64,000 nt of DNA, from NCBI GenBank assembly GCA_963731665.1, contig CAVSWP010000003.1, positions 248,001-312,000 on the forward strand. The letters run 5' to 3'. The position numbers and the translations under genes are program-made. The notes under the pieces were generated by a model. The model searched no databases. It was not told the DNA's origin and worked only from the letters and a program-made list of their open reading frames with translations. Shown piece after piece: positions 48,795-57,328 of the stretch. The DNA comes from Chersky-840 sp035604715 (GTDB taxonomy: Bacteria; Actinomycetota; Acidimicrobiia; Acidimicrobiales; UBA8190). How positions within the stretch are numbered: position 1 is the stretch's first letter; each line of letters begins with the position of its first letter.

Positions 48795-49232
48795 GTGGTG
48801 CGACCCGAGGACGTGGTGCGACCCCAGGACGTGCTCCCACACCGACCGCCGTTTCTGTTCGTCGACGAGGTCACCGAGCTCGAACCCGGACAGCGGGCCC
48901 GCGGTCGCTGGAGCCTGCGGGGGGACGAGGCCTTCTTCTCCGGGCACTTCCCGGGCCGGCCCACCCTGCCTGGGGTGCTCATGGTGGAGTCCCTGGCCCA
49001 GCTGGGGGGCATCGCTGTGCTCAGCGACGAGCGCTTCCGCGGGCGCCTGCCGCTGTTCGGGGGGATCGACCGGGCGCGCTTTCGCCGCCAGGTGGTCCCG
49101 GGCGAGGTCCTCGACCTCGAGGTGACCCTCGGGCGGATCTCGGCCCGGGCCGGCACGGGCCGGGGCCGGGCCACGGTGGGCGGCGAGCTGGCCTGCGAGG
49201 CGGAGCTGTTGTTCGTCATCGTGGACGCCTGA
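48795..49232 (+). CDS. fabZ: 3-hydroxyacyl-ACP dehydratase FabZ-like
   Basis: 145-residue hotdog-fold protein that should dehydrate 3-hydroxyacyl thioesters in fatty-acid synthesis. The catalytic His is in L-P-H-R-P-P-F near residue 16, and the catalytic Glu in L-P-G-V-L-M-V-E-S-L-A-Q near 63, preceded by G-H-F-P-G-R-P. Both match FabZ. Length is normal. It is separate from other fatty-acid genes and sits just upstream of the exonuclease III gene. GTG 48795 is selected because of the TAACCT box 8 nt upstream. Confidence 0.85.
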   Translation: MVRPEDVVRPQDVLPHRPPFLFVDEVTELEPGQRARGRWSLRGDEAFFSGHFPGRPTLPGVLMVESLAQLGGIAVLSDERFRGRLPLFGGIDRARFRRQVVPGEVLDLEVTLGRISARAGTGRGRATVGGELACEAELLFVIVDA

Positions 49233-49242
49233 GGCCGTCGCC

Positions 49243-50016
49243 GTGCGCATCGCCACCTGGAACGTCAACTCGCTGAATGCCCGCCTGGCCCGCGTCGAAG
49301 AGTGGATCGACTACGCCCGGCCCGACGTGTTGTGCATGCAGGAGACCAAGCTGGCCGACGCCGCCTTCCCGTCCATGGCGTTCTCGGCGCTCGGCTACGA
49401 GTCGGCCTCCCATGGCGACGGGCGGTGGAACGGCGTGGCCGTGCTCAGCCGGGTGGGCCTCGAGGACGTGGTGCGCGGTTTCGGAGGTCCCGCCGACGAC
49501 CAGGGCCCGCGCCTGGTGGCGGCCACCTGTGGTGGGGTGCGGGTCCACAGCGTCTACGTCCCCAACGGTCGCGAGGTGCCCAGCGAGCACTACGAGGCCA
49601 AGCTGGCCTGGTTGGCCGAGCTCCTGGCCTATCTCGAGCGCACCGTCAAGCCGACCGACGACGTGGCCGTGTGCGGAGACTTCAACGTGGCGCCCGAAGA
49701 CCGCGACGTGTACGACCCGGCCGCCTTCGTGGGGGCCACCCATGTGACCGAGGCCGAGCGCCAAGCGGTGCGGGACCTCGAGGGGTGGGGCCTCGTGGAC
49801 TCCTTCCGCCTGTGTCACGACGAGGGTCAGCTGTTCACGTGGTGGGACTACCGGGCCGGGAACTTCCACAAGCACATGGGCCTGCGCATCGACCTCGTCA
49901 TGCTCAGCCGGTCCCTGGCCGAGCGGGTGTGCTATGCGCTGGTGGACCGCAACGCCCGCAAGGGAAAGCAGCCGTCGGACCACGCCCCGGTCTTCGTCGA
50001 CATCGAAGGGGCGTGA
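49243..50016 (+). CDS. xthA: Exodeoxyribonuclease III (AP endonuclease)
   Basis: 257-residue Mg-dependent exonuclease/AP endonuclease of base-excision repair. Signatures: R-I-A-T-W-N-V-N-S-L at the N-terminus, L-C-M-Q-E-T-K-L (metal Glu) near 34, G-D-F-N-V-A-P near 145 (Asp/Asn), and the terminal S-D-H-A-P-V near 248. Family length. GTG 49243 directly begins the first strand; 10 nt separate it from the FabZ-like gene, with which it may be co-transcribed. It converges on the UvrD-like helicase gene, 4 bp away, so two DNA-repair genes meet tail to tail. Confidence 0.93.
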   Translation: MRIATWNVNSLNARLARVEEWIDYARPDVLCMQETKLADAAFPSMAFSALGYESASHGDGRWNGVAVLSRVGLEDVVRGFGGPADDQGPRLVAATCGGVRVHSVYVPNGREVPSEHYEAKLAWLAELLAYLERTVKPTDDVAVCGDFNVAPEDRDVYDPAAFVGATHVTEAERQAVRDLEGWGLVDSFRLCHDEGQLFTWWDYRAGNFHKHMGLRIDLVMLSRSLAERVCYALVDRNARKGKQPSDHAPVFVDIEGA

Positions 50017-50020
50017 GCGC

Positions 50021-51821
50021 TCAGCCGGCGCGGTCGGCGTGCGAGGCAAGCATGGCCCGCAGTGAGGCGATGCGGGACGACAGTTGACCGGCGTCAGGTC
50101 TCGCCCCGCCGTCGCGGCTGGCGTCGGCCACCGCGGCCAGGAGGGGAGACGGGTCGCAGCGCCACGTCCGGTCCCCGGCCCGGCGGGTGCGGGCCCACGA
50201 GCACCACAACTCGTCCTCGGCGCGGCTGAGCGCCACGTACAGCAACCGGCGTTCCTCGGCCCGCGCCGCCGGCGTGGTGGCGTAGGCGATGGGCACCATG
50301 CCGTCCTCGAGTCCGATCACGGCGACGGCGGGCCACTCGAGCCCTTTGGCCCGGTGGAAGGAGGACAGCTCCACGCCGTCGGCGGTGTCGAGCTCCAACG
50401 CGCCGTCCCCGCTGGCGAAGACCCAGTCGAGGAACTCGCCCACGGTGGCGTCGGGGTCCTCGAGGGCGTGCTCGTCGGCCAGGCGGGCCAGCGCGGCGGG
50501 TAACCCGGCCGGGGGGGTCGGGGCCTCGTCGTCGCCGGGGCGGGTCTGGTCGTACCCCGCGGCGTGGCGGGCCACGACCAGCTCGGCCAGGGCGCTGCGC
50601 AGCCGCCGCGTCCGGGGCACCCGGCGCAGTTCGGCCAACGCGGCGCGCCCCTCGGCGGCCTCCCGGGCTCCTCCCGACACCCGATGGGGGATCCCCGCCC
50701 GCGTCAGCGCCCGAGCCACGGGATCGAGTCGGCTGTTGGTGCGGGCCAGCACGGCCAGGTGTGACCAGGGACGCCCAGGCCGGTGCATGGCCCGGAGCCA
50801 GCGGGCGAGGGCGGTGGCCTCGTCGTCGTCGTCGTCGAAGGCGCGCACCTCGGGCCACGACCCGTCGGGACGCGACGTCGGGCCGGGACCGGTGCCGAGG
50901 GCGGCCCCGGCGGCGCACAGCACCTGCGGCGTGGAGCGGTGGTTCTCGTCGAGGCGCACCACGGAGGTGCCCGGTAGGAGCTCGGGGAGGCGGTCGAGGA
51001 GCGAGGGGTCGGCGCCGTTCCAGGCGTAGATGGCTTGCCGGGGGTCGCCCACCACGAACAGGTCGCGCCCGTCCCCGAGCCACGCCCGCAGCAGGCGCCA
51101 CTGGGCGGGGTTGACGTCTTGGAACTCGTCGACGAACAGGTGACGCACCCGCCAGCGCTGGGCGGCGGCGGCCGTCTCGTCGTCCTCGAGGAGCGATGCG
51201 CACCGGGTCACGAGGTCGTCGAGGTCGATGAGGCCGCGCTGCTTCTTCTCGGCCACATACATGGCGTAGACCTCGGCCACGGCCCGGCGTGTGGTCCCCC
51301 CTCCGATGTCGCGGCCCGAACCCCGGGCGCCGTCCTCGTACTCGGCGGGCCCGAGCATGCTCACCTGCGCCCAGTGGATCTCGCCCAGCACGGCGGCGGC
51401 ATGGGTCGAGCCGGTCGGGCCCCGTGACCCCGAGCGCGGCCCGCACCAGGCGGATGGGATCGTCCACCAGGACCGGCGGGCGCAGGGCGCGGTCGGCCCA
51501 GTGCCGGCGCAGCTGCCCCAGGGCCACGGCGTGGAAGGTCCCCGCCGAGACCCGGCCCGACACCCCGAGTCGGGCCAGTCGCTGGCGCAGCTCCGCCGAG
51601 GCCTTGCGGGTGAAGGTGACCGCCAGGGTGTGCTCGGCTCTCATCGACCCGTCGAGGATGCGGCGGGCGACGCGCCGAGCCAGCACCGTGGTCTTGCCCG
51701 AGCCTGCCGCCGCCAGCACGCACAGGGGCGTGTCCGGGGACATCACGGCGTGGCGCTGGCTCTCGGTCAGTCCGTGCACGAGCTCCGACGAGGCGGTGAC
51801 GCGCGACGAGGAGCTGGACAC
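50021..51821 (-). CDS. UvrD/PcrA-like DNA helicase, with an apparent single-base frameshift
   Basis: Superfamily 1A helicase reading 3'-5' on DNA. The N-terminal part (from GTG 51821) has L-T-E-S-Q-R-H-A-V, Walker A A-A-A-G-S-G-K-T near 38, and T-F-T-R-K-A-S-A-E-L-R near 70. Near 51401 the frame changes: after L-D-P, deletion of one T on the minus strand continues as A-A-A-V-L-G-E-I-H-W. The second part has D-E-F-Q-D-V-N (Walker B), G-D-P-R-Q-A-I-Y, motif V/VI segments and Y-V-A-L-S-R-A-E-D. The total 1801 nt is 3n+1; repaired, 599 residues, shorter than typical UvrD. It may be a UvrD2- or other short-form helicase. It begins 7 nt after TACGGT. Confidence 0.85.
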
Positions 51822-51828
51822 CGGGGCG

Positions 51829-51834
51829 ACCGTA
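51829..51834 (-). promoter_or_regulatory. -10 box of the UvrD-like helicase gene
   Basis: TACGGT on the minus strand (plus-strand ACCGTA), 7 nt before the GTG at 51821; leaderless spacing. Confidence 0.45.
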
Positions 51835-51886
51835 TCGGCGGGGTGTATCGCGGCGGGGGATGGGCGGGGCCCCCAGGCCCCGGGGC

Positions 51887-51892
51887 TAGCCT
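51887..51892 (+). promoter_or_regulatory. -10 box of the hydrolase-MurF-like-Ddl-like operon
   Basis: TAGCCT, 7 nt before the GTG at 51900. It is divergent from the helicase promoter 53 bp away. Confidence 0.55.
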
Positions 51893-51899
51893 CCCCGGG

Positions 51900-52667
51900 G
51901 TGCTGCGGTCGCTCGCCGGTGGGACGTTGTACGGCGAGACGTGGGGAGATGGCCCCGTCGTGGTGGTGGCGCTGCACGGGTGGGGACGCACCCACGGCGA
52001 CTTCGCCCCCTCGCTCGGGCCGGGCGCCCCCGACGGGCCCCTGTCCACCGTGGCCCCCGACCTCCCCGGGTTCGGTGCCACCCCGCCCCCGACCGTCGCC
52101 TGGGGATCGCACGAGTACGCCGCGGCGGTGGCGGCCATGCTCGACGCCGCCGACGGGCCGGGCCCCGGGCCGGTCGTCGTCGGGCACTCGCTGGGGGGCC
52201 GGATCGCGCTGCGCCTGGCGGCGGCCCGTCCCGACCTCGTCGGTGCCCTCGTGCTCACGGGGGCGCCCCTGGTGCCGCCCACCGGGAGGCCCAGGCGCCC
52301 GCCCCTGGGCTTTCGGGCGGCGCGCGCCCTGCACCGCGTCCACGTGGTGGGCGAGGCCCGCATGGAACGGGCGCGACGACGTCACGGCTCGGCCGACTAC
52401 CGCGCCGCCCAGGGCGTGATGCGCGACGTCCTGGTGCGCCTGGTCAACGAACGCTACGAAGACGCCTTGGCGGCGGTGCGCTGTCCGGTCGAGCTCGTCT
52501 GGGGCGACGACGACACCGAGGCCCCCGTCGTGGGCGCCCGCGTCCTCGCCACCGCCATCCCCGGCGCCCGCCTGACGCTGTCCCGGGGGGCCGGCCACCT
52601 CCTGCCCGTCACGGCACCCGCCGAACTGCGAGCCGGGGTGCAACGAGCGCTGGCCCGCTGTTCGTGA
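51900..52667 (+). CDS. Alpha/beta-hydrolase (operon with MurF-like and Ddl-like genes)
   Basis: 255-residue alpha/beta-hydrolase. H-G-W-G-R-T near residue 26 forms the oxyanion side, G-H-S-L-G-G near 97 carries the nucleophile, D-D-D-T near 205 the acid, and G-A-G-H-L-L near 228 the His. The GTG at 51900 sits 7 nt after TAGCCT. The stop overlaps the GTG of the MurF-like gene (GTGA). In this operon it could trim or transfer a D-amino-acid ester or a peptide, but no substrate can be deduced. Confidence 0.82.
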   Translation: MLRSLAGGTLYGETWGDGPVVVVALHGWGRTHGDFAPSLGPGAPDGPLSTVAPDLPGFGATPPPTVAWGSHEYAAAVAAMLDAADGPGPGPVVVGHSLGGRIALRLAAARPDLVGALVLTGAPLVPPTGRPRRPPLGFRAARALHRVHVVGEARMERARRRHGSADYRAAQGVMRDVLVRLVNERYEDALAAVRCPVELVWGDDDTEAPVVGARVLATAIPGARLTLSRGAGHLLPVTAPAELRAGVQRALARCS

Positions 52668-54211
52668 GCCACGCCCTGCGGTTCGCGGTGGTGGCACTGG
52701 GCGTGGCGTCTGTGGCCCTGGCCGGACCCCGGTGGCTGCGGGTGGCCCAGCGCGAGCACTACCAGGTCGACGCGGTGTCGCGCTTCGCGTTGCGGTGGTG
52801 GACGCGGGTCCCCGTCAATGGCGCCGGTCTCGCCGTGGCCGTCGTCGGCCTGATGCTCTCGGCCCGGTGGCCCGCCGGGGCGCTGGCCACCGCCGTGGTG
52901 GTGGCGGCGGGGCCCGTCGGGCTGTCGTGGCGGGGCCGGACCTCGCCGCTGGCCTGGACGCGACGGCTGCGCACCCTGGCGCTGGTGTGGGCAGGCCTCG
53001 AGGCGGCCGCCGTGGCGGGTGGGACCGTGGCCGGGGAGGGGCCGGTGGCCGCGGCCGGAGCGGCCCTGGCGGTGCCGGCACTCGTGGACCTGGCGTGCGC
53101 GCTCACCGCGCCCATCGAGCGCCTCCTCGGCGCCAAGTACGTGACGCGGGCGACGGCCCGGTTGCGGCGAGTAGCACCCACCGTGGTTGCCATCACGGGC
53201 TCGTTCGGAAAGACGAGCACCAAGGGCTATGTCACCCACCTGGTGGGGGCGTGGCGTTCGGTGGTGGCCAGTCCGGCCAGCTTCAACAACCGCGCCGGGC
53301 TGGCCCGCGCCGTCAACGAGCACCTGGCCGACGGCACCGAGGTCTTCGTGGCCGAGATGGGGGCCTACGACCGGGGGGAGATCGCCCAGCTGTGCTCTTG
53401 GGTGCGCCCCGACGTGGCCGTGATCACCGCCGTCGGCCCCGTCCACCTCGAGCGCTTCGGCTCCGAGGACCGTGTCCTGCAGGCCAAGGCCGAGATCCTC
53501 GAGGGCGCCCCGTGCGCCGTGCTCGTGATCGACGACGAACGCCTGGCGGTGCTGGCCGACACCTGTGCGGACCGGGGCACCCGGGTGTGGCGGGTTTCGG
53601 GGCTCGACCCGTCGGCCGACGTCGCCGCGGTGGAAGGCGACGGCGTCGTGGCGGTGTGGGTCAAGGGGGAGTTGGTGGCGCCGGCGGTACCCGTCGACGC
53701 CCGCCCGGGCAACGTCGCCGCCGCCATCGCCGTGGCCCTGGAGCTCGGCGTGCCCATCGACGCCGTGTTGGCGCGCCTTGCCACGTTGCCGACCACCCCC
53801 CATCGCCTGGAACAGTCGACCGGCCCGGGTGGTGTGACGGTGCTCGACGACACCTACAACGCCAACCCGGCCGGCACCCGGGCGGCGCTGGCCGCCTTGG
53901 CGCGCCGAGGTGACGGCGCGGCGCGCCGCGTGGTGGTCACGCCGGGCATGGTCGAGCTGGGCCCGCGCCAGGCCGAGGAGAACGCCCGCTTCGCGGCCGC
54001 CGCCGCCGCCGTGGCCACCGACTTGGTGGTGGTGGGCCGCACCAACCGCCGCGCCCTGGTGCGCGGCGCCCGAGGGGCAGCGCCGGCCGGGGGATCGCTC
54101 CGCCTCGTGGTAGTGCGCACCCGCCACCAGGCGACCGAGTGGGTCCGCGGCCACCTCGGGACCGGCGATGTCGTGCTGTACGAGAACGACCTGCCCGACC
54201 ACTACCCTTGA
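52664..54211 (+). CDS. Membrane-anchored Mur ligase, MurF-like
   Basis: 515 residues. Residues 1-160 contain four to five hydrophobic helices and a basic R-x-x-W loop, an extension absent from ordinary MurF. The Mur-ligase core follows: ATP loop A-I-T-G-S-F-G-K-T-S-T-K near 180, V-A-E-M-G-A-Y-D-R-G-E-I near 230, the UDP-MurNAc-peptide-type central domain, and L-D-D-T-Y-N-A-N-P-A-G near 395 with a C-terminal ligase domain. Ordinary MurF joins D-Ala-D-Ala to UDP-MurNAc-tripeptide. Coupled to the hydrolase (GTGA) and followed by a Ddl-like gene, it may make the standard pentapeptide or a modified one at the membrane. Confidence 0.75.
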   Translation: MSHALRFAVVALGVASVALAGPRWLRVAQREHYQVDAVSRFALRWWTRVPVNGAGLAVAVVGLMLSARWPAGALATAVVVAAGPVGLSWRGRTSPLAWTRRLRTLALVWAGLEAAAVAGGTVAGEGPVAAAGAALAVPALVDLACALTAPIERLLGAKYVTRATARLRRVAPTVVAITGSFGKTSTKGYVTHLVGAWRSVVASPASFNNRAGLARAVNEHLADGTEVFVAEMGAYDRGEIAQLCSWVRPDVAVITAVGPVHLERFGSEDRVLQAKAEILEGAPCAVLVIDDERLAVLADTCADRGTRVWRVSGLDPSADVAAVEGDGVVAVWVKGELVAPAVPVDARPGNVAAAIAVALELGVPIDAVLARLATLPTTPHRLEQSTGPGGVTVLDDTYNANPAGTRAALAALARRGDGAARRVVVTPGMVELGPRQAEENARFAAAAAAVATDLVVVGRTNRRALVRGARGAAPAGGSLRLVVVRTRHQATEWVRGHLGTGDVVLYENDLPDHYP

Positions 54212-54273
54212 TCGCCGCCGGACCGCCGGGCCCGGCGGTTCCCGCCACATCGCCGATCCGGGGAGCACGACCG

Positions 54274-55405
54274 TTGAACGTCAGCACCGCCAAGGTCGCC
54301 GTCGCCTTCGGGGGCCCGTCGCCGGAGCACGACGTCAGCATCCTCACCGGACTGCAGGCGCTGCGCGAGCTGGACGGCGCCCGACGCGACGTCACCGGCC
54401 TGTACTGGTCCAAGACCGGCGACTGGTACCGGGTGGAGGCCGCGCTGGAGGCCGCCGACTTCATCGACGGCGTCCCCCGCGGCGCCCAGTCGCTCCAGCT
54501 GGTCACGGGGGGCGACGGTGCGGGCTTCGTGGCGGGCGCCGGTCGCCTGGGTCGCACCCGGCCCCTGCCGGTGGACGCCGTGGTCAATTGCTGTCACGGC
54601 GGTCCGGGAGAGGACGGCACGCTGCAGGCCGCCCTCGACCTGGCCGGCCATCGCCTACACGGGGCCCTCGGTGGCCGCCGCCGCCTTGGGCATGGACAAG
54701 CTCGCCTTCGCCGGGGTGGCCCGGGCGGCGGGCCTGCCGGTGCTGCCCCGCGTGCTGCTGGCCCCCGGCGGCGACGCGCCCGCCCTGGGCTTCGCGGGCC
54801 CCTACATCCTCAAGCCCCGCTTCGGGGGCTCGTCGATCGGTGTCGAGGTGGTGGCCGACTCCGACACCGCGCTGGGCCGGCTCGATGCCAACCCGCATCT
54901 GCGGGCGGGCGCCGTGGTCGAGCCCTACCGCGAGGACCTCTTCGACCTGAACGTGGCGGCGCGGTCGTGGCCCCGGCCCGAGCTCTCGGCGGTGGAGCGC
55001 CCCTTGCGCACCACCAGCGCGGCCGAGATCCTGGGATACGCCGACAAGTACGTCGGGGGCGAGGGGATGGCGAGCGCACCGCGCCAGCTCCCCGCCCAGA
55101 TCCCGCCGGCGTTGACCGCCGCGCTCCACGACGCGGCGCGCACCGTGCTGCGACTGGCCGACGTCCGCGGCGTGGCGCGCATCGACTTCCTCTCCGACGG
55201 AGAGTCGCTGTTCGTGAACGAGGTCAACACCGTCCCGGGGTCACTGGCCCGTTACCTGTGGGTGGACCCGCCCATCCCGTTCATCGACCTCCTCGACGCC
55301 ATGATCGGCGAGGCGCTGTCGGGCCCGGCGGCGCGCTTCAGCGTGGCCGGCGCCGACGGCACCGTGCTGCGGCGCGCCGGGGGCATCGCCGGCAAGCTGG
55401 CCTGA
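54274..55405 (+). CDS. D-Ala-D-Ala ligase-like ATP-grasp enzyme, with an apparent single-base frameshift
   Basis: ATP-grasp ligase related to Ddl. The N-part (TTG start 54274 after GGGGAG) has V-A-F-G-G-P-S-P-E-H-D-V-S and V-V-N-C-C-H-G-G-P-G-E-D-G-T. Near 54649 the frame changes by +1; removing one C gives A-G-I-A-Y-T-G-P-S, the usual Ddl block. The C-part has I-L-K-P-R-F-G-G-S-S-I-G-V, E-I-L-G-Y-A-D-K-Y, R-I-D-F-L and N-E-V-N-T-V-P-G-S-L-A-R-Y-L-W. The last segment differs from the P-G-F-T loop of standard Ddl. The total length, 1132 nt, is 3n+1; repaired, 376 residues. It belongs to the hydrolase-MurF-like operon, 62 nt after the MurF-like gene. Confidence 0.8.
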
Positions 55406-55458
55406 GCCGGCGCCGCCGGCCACGGCGGCGGGTGCCCCGGATACCGAAGGGGCGGCGA

Positions 55459-55464
55459 TACGCT
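55459..55464 (+). promoter_or_regulatory. -10 box of the PH-SHOCT protein gene
   Basis: TACGCT, 8 nt before the ATG at 55473; leaderless spacing. Confidence 0.5.
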
Positions 55465-55472
55465 GGCTGGGC

Positions 55473-56195
55473 ATGCCGTTTCCCCGCCGCCTGCTCACCG
55501 AGGACGAGGACGTCGTCGTCGAGCTCCGGCCGCACTGGGCGTTCCTGGGCAGGCCGCTCGTCGTGGCCGTGGCGGCGGTGGCCCTCGCCGTGGCGGTGGT
55601 GGCGGTCTTCCCGAGCGCGCCCGTGGGCGTGCTTTACCTCTTGCTCGCGCTCGTGGCGGGCTCGGCCCTGTGGTTGGCGGGCAGGTTGGTGCGATGGTTC
55701 GCCACGAGCCTCGTGGTCACCACCTCTCGCATCGTGCAACGGTCGGGCGTGTTCTCCCGCAGCGGGCTCGAGCTCCGGCTCGAGCGCGTCAACCAGCTGT
55801 CGTACCACCAGTCCATCCCCGACCGGATCTTTCGCACCGGCCAGCTCCACGTGGAGATGGGCGGCGAGACCGGCGAGGTGGTCTTCGACCACGTCCCTCG
55901 CCCCGCCGCCGTGCAGAGCGTCATCACCGAGCAGATCGACGCCATGCACCACCGATCGGCGGGGACCCTCGGGGCGGGGCGGGTGACTGCCGCCACCCCC
56001 GACCCGGGGTCGGCGGCGCGCCCGGCCGTCATCTTGGACACCCCGCCCTCGGGCATCGCCCGGGTGGAACGTCAGCCGGTGGGGGAGGAGTCCGTGGCCG
56101 ACCGGCTCGTCCAGCTCGACGAGCTCAGGCGCCGGGGCATCGTCACCGACGCCGAGTTCGCCTCCAAGAAAGCCGAGCTCCTCGACCGGCTGTAG
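55473..56195 (+). CDS. Bacterial PH-domain membrane protein with SHOCT C-terminus
   Basis: 240 residues. Two hydrophobic helices (about 25-45 and 47-68) anchor the protein. A bacterial pleckstrin-like fold (bPH2/DUF304 type) follows, with V-T-T-S-R-I-V-Q-R-S-G-V-F-S-R and L-E-R-V-N-Q-L. After a linker (about 160-195) comes a short SHOCT-type helical hairpin near 206-240, L-D-E-L-R-R-R-G-I-V-T-D-A-E-F-A-S-K-K, common at protein ends in Actinobacteria. Function unknown; related proteins are thought to bind lipids or oligomerise at the membrane. Confidence 0.8.
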   Translation: MPFPRRLLTEDEDVVVELRPHWAFLGRPLVVAVAAVALAVAVVAVFPSAPVGVLYLLLALVAGSALWLAGRLVRWFATSLVVTTSRIVQRSGVFSRSGLELRLERVNQLSYHQSIPDRIFRTGQLHVEMGGETGEVVFDHVPRPAAVQSVITEQIDAMHHRSAGTLGAGRVTAATPDPGSAARPAVILDTPPSGIARVERQPVGEESVADRLVQLDELRRRGIVTDAEFASKKAELLDRL

Positions 56196-56201
56196 CTCCG
56201 G

Positions 56202-57275
56202 TCATCGGGGGGCGACGAGGTGTGCGCCCCGGGCGGGGTGCACCCGCCAGGCGGGGGTGCCGAGACCGCCGACATCGAGCGCCCCGGGCTCGGTGAGCGC
56301 CACCACGCATCCCCCGAACCCGGCACCGGTGAGGCGCGCCCCGAACACTCCGGGGCGACCCGAGAGCCCTGCCGCCAGCGAGTCGAGGCCGGGCGTGGAC
56401 ACCTCGAAGTCGTCGGCCAGGCTCCGGTGGCTCTCGGACATGAGGCGCCCCGCCTCGGCGAGGTCGCCGGTCTCCAGCGCGGCCACGAACCCCCGCACGC
56501 GGGCACACTCGCTAACGACGTGACGGACCCGGCGGCGCAAGCGGGCGTCGGGAATGGCCCCCGCCGAGTGGGCGTCGAGGTGTCCGAGGGGGCCCAACCG
56601 CAAGGCGGCGGCCTCGCACTCGGCCCGACGCTCGCCGTAGGCGGTGTGGCCCAGATAGCGCGTCTCGCCCGAATGCACCACGACGACCTCCGCGCCCACG
56701 GGCATCTCCACGTCGAGCATGGAGAGGTCGGTGAAGTCGATGAGCAGCGCGCACCTCTCCCGCGCCGCGCTCACCACGAGCTGGTCCATGATCCCCGTCG
56801 GCACCCCGGTGGCGGCCTGCTCGGCGTGCTGGCAGGTGCGGGCCAGGGTCACCGGCTCGGGCGAGCACCCGAGCACCAGGGCGGTGGCCACTTCGAGGGC
56901 CGCACTCGAAGACAGTCCCGCTCCCACGGGAAGCGTGGTGTGCACCGACCCGGTCCCGCCCGCCGGCGGGCGCACGGTCGCCACGATGGCGGCGACGTAC
57001 CGGGCCCAGCGGGGCTCGAGGGTGTCGAGGCGCTGGGGATCGAGCACGGCGTGCAGGTCGACGTCGGCGGGCTCGGGATCGTGGCTGGAGCGCAGCACGA
57101 CGCGCTCGCCGGCGTCGGGCACGAAGGTCACCGTGGTGCCGAGGTCGACGGCCATGGGCAGGGCGAGGCCCTCGTTGTAGTCCGTGTGGTCACCGATGAG
57201 GTTGACCCTCCCCGGGCTCTGGGCGCGCACCCCGGCGGAGGGCCACGACGGGGCGGGGCCGGTCATCGTGGTCAC
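56202..57275 (-). CDS. galK: Galactokinase
   Basis: 357-residue GHMP kinase that phosphorylates galactose at C1 for the Leloir pathway. Signatures: substrate motif G-R-V-N-L-I-G-D-H-T-D-Y-N-E-G near residue 22, the ATP loop P-V-G-A-G-L-S-S-S-A-A-L near 117, the specificity/catalytic G-I-M-D-Q near 160, and the terminal G-A-G-F-G-G-C near 325. The GTG at 57275 is used; an in-frame ATG at 57266 is possible. It is isolated: galT is not adjacent, and the galE-like gene at 714 is 56 kb away. It converges with the PH-SHOCT gene. Confidence 0.9.
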   Translation of the reverse strand: MTTMTGPAPSWPSAGVRAQSPGRVNLIGDHTDYNEGLALPMAVDLGTTVTFVPDAGERVVLRSSHDPEPADVDLHAVLDPQRLDTLEPRWARYVAAIVATVRPPAGGTGSVHTTLPVGAGLSSSAALEVATALVLGCSPEPVTLARTCQHAEQAATGVPTGIMDQLVVSAARERCALLIDFTDLSMLDVEMPVGAEVVVVHSGETRYLGHTAYGERRAECEAAALRLGPLGHLDAHSAGAIPDARLRRRVRHVVSECARVRGFVAALETGDLAEAGRLMSESHRSLADDFEVSTPGLDSLAAGLSGRPGVFGARLTGAGFGGCVVALTEPGALDVGGLGTPAWRVHPARGAHLVAPR

Positions 57276-57328
57276 AGCATGGCACGACGGGCTTGACCCC
57301 CACGGGCCCGTGCGGTCAGCATCCGGGC

